Shown here piece after piece: positions 37,838 through 47,100 of a DNA stretch of 64,000 nt. A program made the position numbers and the translations under genes. Location: contig NZ_CP042913.1 in assembly GCF_008065115.1 (NCBI RefSeq), positions 443,211-507,210 on the forward strand. The letters are read 5' to 3'. Within the stretch, counting starts at the first letter, position 1, and each line of letters opens with the position of its first letter. Below the pieces are notes generated by a model. That model was given only the letters and a program-made list of their open reading frames with translations, ran no database searches and was not told the origin of the DNA. Source of the stretch: Bythopirellula goksoeyrii (GTDB lineage: Bacteria; Planctomycetota; Planctomycetia; Pirellulales; Lacipirellulaceae).

Positions 37838-39541
37838 GTGCCCGCTCCAGTCGACACTGCCCTTAATAAATATAGTCGCCACATCACTCAGCCCAAATCC
37901 CAGGGTGCCTCGCAGGCCATGCTCTATGGCACCGGGATGACCGACGACGATATGCAAAAACCGCAAGTCGGCATCGCAAGCATGTGGTACGAGGGAAATA
38001 CCTGCAACATGCACCTTTCTGACCTGGCTGCCAAGGTGAAAGAAGGAGTGCAGGCGGCGGGACTCGTAGGGATGCGATTCAACACCATCGGTGTGTCAGA
38101 TGGCATCTCGATGGGTACTTCAGGCATGAGCTATTCCCTTCAATCGCGGGACTTGATCGCCGACTCCATCGAGACGGTCATGGAGGCACAATGGTACGAT
38201 GCGTGTATCGCGCTGCCTGGTTGCGATAAAAACATGCCTGGCTGCATCATGGCAATGGGACGCTTGAATCGACCCAGCATCATGGTTTATGGAGGCACGA
38301 TCAAGCCTGGCTTCACTCACTTTGGCGGGGACGATCAGAAGCGTGATATTGTCAGCGCGTTTCAATGTTATGGCGAATTTCTCGCCGGTAAGATCACTGA
38401 GGACGAAAGAAAACAGATCGTGCGGACTAGTTGTCCCGGTGCAGGTGCTTGTGGCGGCATGTACACCGCTAACACGATGGCCTCGGCAATTGAGGCCCTG
38501 GGGATGTCGCTTCCTTATAGTTCCTCGATTCCCGCCGAGGACCCCGACAAACTCGATGAATGTCTGCGCGCGGGAGAAGCAATTCGCACTTGCCTGGAGC
38601 GCGACATCAAGCCCCGAGACATCATGACCCGCGCAGCCTTCGAAAATGCAATGGTCCTGTTGATGGCGGTCGGCGGCTCGACCAACGCCGTATTGCACTT
38701 GTTGGCGATGGCCCGCAGCGTGGGAGTCGAACTCACGATCGATGACTTCCAGTCGGTCAGTGATCGCATTCCCCTGCTGGCCGATCTTAAACCGAGTGGC
38801 CGCTTCGTGCAGGAGGAACTCCACGCCGTCGGAGGGACCCCCGCCGTCATGAAATTGCTACTAGACGAAGGTCTCATTGATGGTTCTTGCCTGACCGTCA
38901 CCGGCAAAACGTTGGCTGAGAACCTTGCCAATTTGCCTGGGCTCAAGGAAGGCCAAGAAGTTGTGCGACCGCTCACGGATCCCATCAAAGCGACAGGACA
39001 TATCCGCATCATGCGGGGCAACTTCTGTCCTGAGGGTGCCGTGGCCAAGATCACCGGCAAGGAAGGCCTACAGTTCACCGGCCCCGCCAAGGTGTTCGAC
39101 TCCGAAGAGGACATGCTCGCTGCATTGGAGCAGAAACAGATCGAAAAGGGAGACGTCGTCATTATCCGATACGAAGGCCCTCAAGGCGGCCCCGGAATGC
39201 CAGAGATGCTCACTCCTACGAGTGCCATCATGGGCGCCGGCCTGGGAAGCGATGTCGCATTAATGACCGATGGCCGTTTCAGCGGGGGTTCCCACGGTTT
39301 CATCGTCGGCCATGTCACTCCCGAGGCCCAAGTCGGCGGCCCTATCGCCCTGGTGCAAAACGGCGACAAGATCATCATCGACGCCGAGCAAAACACCATC
39401 GACGTGGATCTCACCGAGGACGAATGGAAGAGCCGCCGCGCCGCTTGGCAAGCCCCAGCGTATAAAGCCACCCGTGGTACGCTCTACAAATACATCAAGA
39501 ACGTAAAAAGCGCTAGCGTTGGGTGTGTGACAGATGAGTGA
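37838..39541 (+). CDS. ilvD: Dihydroxy-acid dehydratase
   Basis: 567 residues from GTG 37838. It removes water from 2,3-dihydroxy-3-methylbutanoate and its homologue, in valine, leucine and isoleucine synthesis. The iron-sulfur cysteines lie in [21 protein letters not shown] and [17 protein letters not shown]; the segments [11 protein letters not shown] and [23 protein letters not shown] are typical. Full length. No other ilv/leu genes are nearby. Confidence 0.97.
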   Translation: MPAPVDTALNKYSRHITQPKSQGASQAMLYGTGMTDDDMQKPQVGIASMWYEGNTCNMHLSDLAAKVKEGVQAAGLVGMRFNTIGVSDGISMGTSGMSYSLQSRDLIADSIETVMEAQWYDACIALPGCDKNMPGCIMAMGRLNRPSIMVYGGTIKPGFTHFGGDDQKRDIVSAFQCYGEFLAGKITEDERKQIVRTSCPGAGACGGMYTANTMASAIEALGMSLPYSSSIPAEDPDKLDECLRAGEAIRTCLERDIKPRDIMTRAAFENAMVLLMAVGGSTNAVLHLLAMARSVGVELTIDDFQSVSDRIPLLADLKPSGRFVQEELHAVGGTPAVMKLLLDEGLIDGSCLTVTGKTLAENLANLPGLKEGQEVVRPLTDPIKATGHIRIMRGNFCPEGAVAKITGKEGLQFTGPAKVFDSEEDMLAALEQKQIEKGDVVIIRYEGPQGGPGMPEMLTPTSAIMGAGLGSDVALMTDGRFSGGSHGFIVGHVTPEAQVGGPIALVQNGDKIIIDAEQNTIDVDLTEDEWKSRRAAWQAPAYKATRGTLYKYIKNVKSASVGCVTDE

Positions 39542-39647
39542 AGTCTAGCCATGGCGCAGGCTTCCAACCTGTTATTGTGATGTAATTTGGCAGGCAAGAT
39601 GCCTGCTCCACGTGCTAGCACTGCCCGCGTTGCGCTATTCAAGTGTC

Positions 39648-39677
39648 TTGACACTACCTTATCGAAGTTCCTATAAC
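39648..39677 (+). promoter_or_regulatory. Strong sigma-70-type promoter for outer-membrane protein gene
   Basis: A perfect -35 TTGACA (39648-39653), 18 bp spacer and -10 TATAAC (39672-39677), 57 bp before the ATG at 39734. One of the best consensus promoters in the window, in keeping with high expression of an outer-membrane protein. Confidence 0.7.
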
Positions 39678-39733
39678 TCTGCCGCTCTATAGCGGGCACA
39701 GGTTCTCTTCTTCTCTATCAAGTGTGGCGACAA

Positions 39734-40969
39734 ATGTCCCGATTCTTGCGCATCATTTGCCTACTGCTAGTCTCACAGGCAACCTTCGCAACGAACACAC
39801 GCGCACAGAATCAATCTGCGCAGCCGGTACTTCCCTATGGTAGTACGCCAGTGATGCAAGTTGCTCCGGACGGAGTGGTCCATCTTGACGGTCCCTATGC
39901 GAATTACTCGAACCCACAGTATACAACTCCAGCCCAAGCAGCCATCGGCCAACCGGTCGTGCCCCAACCTGTCTTAGGGACAGGGCAAGCGGGAGCTACA
40001 GCCGATACCTCGTTTTCTAACTACTTGTATAATGCTCCGATTCCACCTCAGTTTGATCATCGAACTGGTTTCTATGGTGATTTTCTGTTTCTCAGACCTC
40101 GTAATGCGGAAGTGGCCTATGCCTTGCCGATCGACGGTCCCGTCTTGCCCGTTCTCGGCAATGAAGTACCTATAGGTTCGACGGCCGTGGTCGACTTTGG
40201 TTATGAACCCGGGTTCCGTGCAGGAGGCACCTGGTGCTTGAGCGCAGAGAGCAGCCTCGCTGTCCAGTATTCTCAATTCAGCAGCAACGCTTCTGACTCC
40301 GCTTCGATCAACCCGGCGGACGGCGTGTTGCGTTCGTTGGTCACTCACCCACTTGGTGCCAATGCGGCCACCGATGCCTTGAGTGCGAATGCTTCTTCAT
40401 CTATTGACTACCAATTGATTGATGGAGACTATCGGGGTCAAATTGTAGGACGCGAATCGTGCGAAACCATGTGTGCTAGCGCCCTGAACTTCATCCTCGG
40501 CGGTCGCTATGCCACGATGGATCAAGATTTTGGTGCCAATTTCGTTGCCGCCGGTACGACGTCGGTCAACACCAATATCAACTTCAATGGAGGTGGTATC
40601 CGCTTCGGACTGGAAGGGGAACAACACAGAACCTCCCGAGGACTCTTCGTCTATGGACGTGGCGTCACCAATATCTTGGTTGGCGAGTTCGACGCGAGCT
40701 ATCGACAATCGAATACCTTCGCCGGGAATCAAGCCTTTACGGATTGGTCGGCAGGCAGAGTTGTGCCTGTAGTTGATTTGGAAGCAGGGATCGGTTGGGT
40801 CGGCCCGATGCGACGGTTTAAGGTGTCAGCTGGGTACATGGTCAGTGCCTGGTTCAACGTCGTGACTACGGACGAATTCATCCAGGCCGTCCAGCAGAGC
40901 AACTTCGTCGATCCGAGCGGAACACTCACGTTCGATGGTCTCACAGCCCGAGTTGCTTGGGAATTTTAG
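39734..40969 (+). CDS. Lpg1974/BBP7-like outer-membrane beta-barrel protein
   Basis: 411 residues from ATG 39734; an in-frame start four codons upstream is less likely because the signal peptide begins at MSRFLRIICLLLVSQATFA and ends at about residue 24. After a Gln/Pro-rich linker, a beta-barrel domain spans about 105-411: GFYGDFLFLRPRNAEVAYA, FGYEPGFRAGGTW, LNFILGGRYATMDQDF, LEAGIGWVGPMRRFKVSAGY, and a C-terminal strand ending in aromatic RVAWEF, the barrel-assembly signal. It resembles the Legionella Lpg1974 pore family, widespread in planctomycetes. A good promoter precedes it. Confidence 0.88.
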   Translation: MSRFLRIICLLLVSQATFATNTRAQNQSAQPVLPYGSTPVMQVAPDGVVHLDGPYANYSNPQYTTPAQAAIGQPVVPQPVLGTGQAGATADTSFSNYLYNAPIPPQFDHRTGFYGDFLFLRPRNAEVAYALPIDGPVLPVLGNEVPIGSTAVVDFGYEPGFRAGGTWCLSAESSLAVQYSQFSSNASDSASINPADGVLRSLVTHPLGANAATDALSANASSSIDYQLIDGDYRGQIVGRESCETMCASALNFILGGRYATMDQDFGANFVAAGTTSVNTNINFNGGGIRFGLEGEQHRTSRGLFVYGRGVTNILVGEFDASYRQSNTFAGNQAFTDWSAGRVVPVVDLEAGIGWVGPMRRFKVSAGYMVSAWFNVVTTDEFIQAVQQSNFVDPSGTLTFDGLTARVAWEF

Positions 40970-41181
40970 TATGCAAATCGTAGCTGGATTTGCTTTCCTG
41001 AGACTCTGTCGTCTCCCAGGGGGAATTTCGCATCCCCATATTCCTCGTCAAAATGCTTGCTATTGGCTCCATACCCTCTTAGGATGATGGCTATTGTCTT
41101 GCCCCAAGGGAATCGTATTCCTGCACGGGCATAGAGACTTATTCATCGCTTGATAGACTTCTAAGAGTGGGGACGTGTGGG

Positions 41182-44100
41182 ATGCTGCGCTGGAAATCTC
41201 TGTTGACTGGTCGATTGACCAAGGGCATCCGTCGCAAGCAGCCCTCAGATTCTCTCAAGCCGCGTCGGCTAGCCACTGAGATGCTCGAAGATCGGCGGAT
41301 GCTGGCGGCGGTCTCGGTATCAAATGTCTCCGAAGTGGTTGACGGTACCGTCACCTCAATCGGCGCATTGATTTCGAACCCAGGTACGGATGGCACGATT
41401 TCTCTCCGCGAAGCGATTCTCGCGGCTAATGCCACAACTGGTGCGGATGAAATCACATACGACCCTATCGTTTTCGCTTCGGCGCAAACGATCCTAGTCA
41501 GCAGTCAGTTGCCCACGATCAGCGATGCGTTGACCATCACTGGTCCCACTGCGGGGGGAGTCACTCTGGATGCCGACGGGGGCAATTACCGCATATTTCT
41601 GATTGACGACGCAGACGCAAACAATCAGATCGATGTCGAGCTGAGGAATCTCACTCTGACAGGCGCCAATTTGGTCAGCTTATCTGAAGTCGGCGGAGCG
41701 ATTTTCAATCGCGAGAATCTGACCATTGAGAGCAGCACCATCAGCGGTAATTCCTCCAGTTTTGGCGGAGGCATCCATAATTATTCTGGGAACCTCACAA
41801 TCATCAACAGCACGTTGTCAGGGAATTCGGCCGCGTTTGGCGGAGCGATCTTCGACACAGGCTCTTTATCAGTTGAATACAGCACCATCACCAACAATTC
41901 CGCAACCGACGGTGGCGGTGGAATCGATCACGAGGTCAGTGACTCATTCACCATTTCTCACAGTATTGTGGCAGGCAACACCAGTCCAATGGGAACCGAC
42001 GTCATAGACGTATCGGGATCTGTTAGTGGTTCATTCAACCTGATCGGCGACGGCACAGGTCTCACGGGCATCACCAATGGCATCAACGGCAATATGGTCG
42101 GCACCGACACCAATCCAATTGACCCACTTCTTGAACCCTTAGCCGACAATGGCGGACCGACGCTCACACGCGCCTTACAGCCAACGAGCCCGGCAATCGA
42201 CATGGGCGATCTGGCAATCACCACTCCCCCAGATTTCGATCAACGGGGCACGGGGTTTGATCGCGTAGTCAACGGTCGCATTGATATCGGTGCGTTCGAA
42301 GTGCAGATTGATCCGTCGCTCTTCATTGTGACCACGCTCGACGACGAACAGATCGATAATGGATTGGTTAGCTTGCGCGAGGCGATCGCGAATGCGAATA
42401 ATTCTGCTGGTGCCCAGGAAATCACGTTTGATCCGTCGCTTCTCAATGGTAGCCTGTCCACGCTTGACCTGGACATGGGTGAATTGACAATCACCGAGGC
42501 CCTTACAATTACCGGACCCGGTGCTAACCTGCTTTCCATCGATGCCGATCAAGGTTCGCGTATATTCAACATTGATGGCGGGATCGCCAGTGATTTCGAC
42601 GTAACATTTGCTGGGCTTACTCTCACTGGAGGTAAGACAACCGCTGCGAACGCTGACCGTTCGGATACAACTAACAATGGGGGGGCGATACGTTCGATTA
42701 CTACTGGTGATCTGACGATCAATGATTCTAGTCTCAGTAACAACAGCGTAACGGGTACCTATTCCGGAGGGGGCGCGATCTTTGCCCTCTTTAATATTGC
42801 ACTCAACAACACAACCGTGAGTAACAATTACACCGGAGGGATACACGGCAACGGGGGTGGATTTTCCGCCTTCAACGTGACTTTGACCAACTCGACGGTC
42901 AGTGGCAACCACACCAAGGGAGCATATGCCTATGGGGGCGGGATCCACTCCTATGATAGCGTCACGCTAACCAATTCGACTGTCAGTGGTAACTACACCA
43001 ATGGTGAATTTGCCACGGGCGGTGGGGTCTATTCCAACAATGATACCACGTTGACCAATTCAACGGTCCGTGACAATCACACCAAGGGAGCCGATGCGTA
43101 TGGAGGAGGAATCCTGGCCTTTGAAAGGGTAATCCTGACGAACTCAACGGTCAGTGGCAATTACACCCTGGGAGATAGAGCCTATGGCGGTGGGTTCGTC
43201 GCCTACGGCCAGGTGACCTTGAATAATTCGACAATCAGTGGCAATTACACCACCGGCACTGATGCCGACGGGGGAGCGATCTGGGCAGTTGAGAATATTA
43301 CTCTGAGCAACTCGACAGTTAGTGGCAACAGCACCCGGGGAACAGGGGCCAATGGTGGAGGGATTTGGGCAGAAATCGGAACCACGCTGAACAATTCCAT
43401 CTTGGCTGGCAATTCTTCTACAGGTGTTGAGGCAGATTTGCAATCTGACAGTGGCGATGTCACAGCCAACTTCAGTCTGATCGGAACCGGGATTAGCCCC
43501 AGTTCTGGTGGCAACAATGTGGTTGTGGATGATCCACTACTTGAATCCCTCGCCGACAATGGAGGTCCAACATTCACACGTGCTCTGCAGCCAACGAGCC
43601 CCGCGATCGACGCGGGCGATCCGACCTTTACCACGCCACCCCAGTTCGACCAGCGCGGCACGGGTTTCCCACGGGTGCTCGATGGCAATGGGGACTCGAT
43701 AACCAGAATCGATATCGGCGCGTATGAGTTTCCCGCAGCTCCACCAACGCCGAAAACCGTCTCTCTCGATAGCTCTCTGAATCTCGTTATCACCGACCTT
43801 CTCGCTGGAGGCGCAAACGACCAGATCGACTTGTCGGTCGTCGGATCCAATCTTGTGATCGCAAATCCCAGCCAACCGATGACCACCGATATTTCCGGTG
43901 CGTCGAACAACGGCCCGAATGAACTACTCATTCCTCTTTCTGCGATTGTCGGCGGCAAAGCAATCGTCAACTCCCTCGAAGGCGATGATACACTCAGCGT
44001 AAAGACCTCTGTCACTGCCGCTGGACTCGCCGTCGAATTCGACGGCGGCACAGGAAGCGATGGCCTGGCCGTCATGGGGACAGGTACTGAAATCGCAACC

Positions 44101-47100
44101 TACACACCCGACGCTTCGACAACGGGCGACGGCGTCGTAGATGTTGGTGGTAGAGAAATATCCTTTGCCAACCTCGCGCCGGTGGACATCAGCGGCATGA
44201 TAACCGCTCAATTGAATCTTCCCGGTGCCAACGACATCTTGACCGTTGCCGAGGGCGTAGATTTCGTCTCCGGCGGAACCAACCAAGCCTTGCGAGTGAG
44301 TGGCACCAGCGGCGGCGTGACCATCGAGTCCGCCGCGTTCTGGGACAATCAGTCTCTTAGAATCAACACCGCATTGGGAACCGATGGGGATGATACGATC
44401 ACGATCTCATCAGCGGCCAACGCCCATCTCAACCAGTCACTCTCCCTCAGAACCGGTGCCGGAAATGACCATGTGAACCTCAATGGCCCAGCCCATTTCT
44501 CAATGATCGCCGAGATAGAAACTCACGATATCTCACTTGAAGGGAAATTCTCCGCCACAGATTATGTCGAATTGATAGCATCGGGTGCAATCGTCGATGC
44601 TATCAACAACTCCGATATAAAGGTCGAGGCCCAATCAATTGTTCTCGAAGCGGGAGAAGGGGTTGGCACGGCTGCAAATGCGATCGAAACTGCCACACAG
44701 GAGCTGTTTACCTTGAACACTCTGAGTGGCACGATCCATGTAGTGAATCTCGGGGCCTTAGAAGTGACAGGGTTGGAAGCCGTTGGAGCTGCAATCATCG
44801 AGGCTACTAGCCCACTCACGATTTCAGGCAACATCACTGTCGGCGCTGACAGCACGTTCACGGCCACTGATTCCTCCGCAGCAGGAGACGACCTCACGAT
44901 TGCGAGCGGTGTCACCATCGACGCCAACGGCAGTGAACTCACGTTTAACGCGGGAGACAATTTTGATTTCGCAGCCGGAGCTTCGATTATTGATGGTGCT
45001 AATGTGACCGTGAATGTCGACACGCCTGACGCCGACGCTCCCGATGTCGGTTCGTCGGTCACTGTTCTGGGCACCATCACGGCCATGCAGTTGACACTCA
45101 ATGGGGGAGAAGACGAGGATTCATTCCTCATCGTTCCGAGCGTTGATACCCCCATCCAAGTCAACGGTGGCAATCCCACCACTGCCCCCGGCGATCGCCT
45201 CATCGTAGAACAGTTAGGTGGCATTGCCGACGCGGTCGTGCCAGCCGGATCTCCAACCAGTGGCACAATCAGCTTCTCTGCAGGCAGCCATCAAGCGATC
45301 ATGTTCACAAGCATCGAATCACTGCTGGCTGGGATCTTCGTGGTCGACACACTTGTCGATGAAGACGATGGCGACTTTTCGGTCGGTGATCTCTCACTCC
45401 GTGAAGCCATTGGCTTGGCCAATAGCGACAGTGGGCCCGACAGAATCACATTTGCTCCTGCACTCAACGGCGGCACGATTGATCTCACTCTTGGAGAACT
45501 AGAGATCACCGATGAACTGACTATAGCAGGTCCGGGAGCTAGCCTGCTCACCATCGACGCCCAGCAGGACTCTCGCATATTTAACATCAGCACCACTACC
45601 GGTGACTTTACGATAGAAGGGCTAACCCTCACGGGTGGGAAAACGACCGGCGACAATGCGGACTTCTCAGATACGACCAACAGTGGTGGAGCGATCCGTT
45701 CTCGCACCACTGGTAATCTCTCGATCAACGACAGCACGATTACCGGCAACAGCACCGAAGGAAGGTACGCCCTCGGCGGCGGTATCTATGCCTACAATGT
45801 GACGCTGACCAATTCGACGGTCAGCAGCAACAGTACTGCAGGAGAGCTTGCCTTCGGCGGAGGGATCGCGGCGTATTTCAATGCAACCTTGACCAACTCG
45901 ACTATCAGCGGAAACACCACATCGGGAGCAAGTGCGCGCGGCGGTGGAATCTACGCATACTATTTGGCGCTGACCAACTCAACGGTCAGCGGCAATAGCA
46001 CCACGAATGACTACGCCGTGGGCGGCGGCCTTAATGCATACAATGTGACACTTACCAATTCGACCGTCAGTGGAAACAGCACAGGAGGAGGGAATTCAAG
46101 AGGCGGTGGGCTTTATGCCTCCACGGCAACACTGACGAACTCGACCGTCAGTGGCAATAGCACAGCAGGAATCTTCTCCGATGGGGGTGGCATATTTGCC
46201 AACAATGCCACCGTCAACCACAGCACGATCACCGACAACCATGCCATGAGTTTTTCGGCAGCGGGTGGCGGCGTGTCCGTAGGGAACGACCTCTCTATCG
46301 ATCACTCGATCATTGCCGACAATACGGATGGAGGCGGAAATCCCGATCTGCAACCTGGATCGGGTGCTCTCTCGGTAGACTACAGTCTGATTGGCGACAC
46401 AAGCGGCACAGGGATCAACATCTTAACTGGCACTGGCAATCTGCTTAATATCGCGGCAGATCTATTCCCGCTGGCAGATAACGGTGGCCCGACTCAGACG
46501 CATATTCCCATGCCCACCAGCCCCGTAATCGATGCGGGCAGATCGGATGCTTTTCCCGGGGTAGATGGCGTACCAGAGTTTGACCAACGAGGTATTCCGT
46601 TTGTCCGGGTTCGAGATGGCAACGGAGATTTGGCGTCTCGCATCGACATTGGAGCAACTGAGGTTGAGAACCAACTCAACGGCCCCCAAGTAATCGGCCT
46701 CGCTATCAGTGACAATACTTCAACAGTTGACGTCTTTGCTCCGAAAGGTCCGACACTCGTGGGGCGCACTTTGGAGATCAAAGTTCGCGATTTGCCACCT
46801 CGGTCCAACGCGGCAGACGCTCCTGCCGTGGATTTTGCGTTTGCGAGCAACAAGGCACTATATTCACTGGTAGGCGATCACACGGGTAACATCGCCATTG
46901 CAAGCGTTCAAGTCGTCCCTGACCCCATTACCGTGGGACAACCGGCGACTGCCACCATCCGGCTCCTCTTTGCGGACCCGTTGCCGGATGATCGATTTAC
47001 CTTGACTGTCTCCGATTCCGTTCGTGATCTGGATGGCAATCTGCTCGACGGTGAGTGGAATGCTGCGGAGCCCCTCACACCTGGCTTCCCCAGTGGCGAC

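Noticed and set aside
42175-44075. Antisense frames of 257 and 276 codons inside the giant gene
   Set aside because: They are mirror frames of repetitive coding DNA with a biased codon pattern; the sense frame is clearly the gene.
42830-46240. Regular ~70 bp repeats that might be taken for a CRISPR array
   Set aside because: Unit length, continuous coding and degenerate copies show they are beta-helix coils, not repeat-spacer units.
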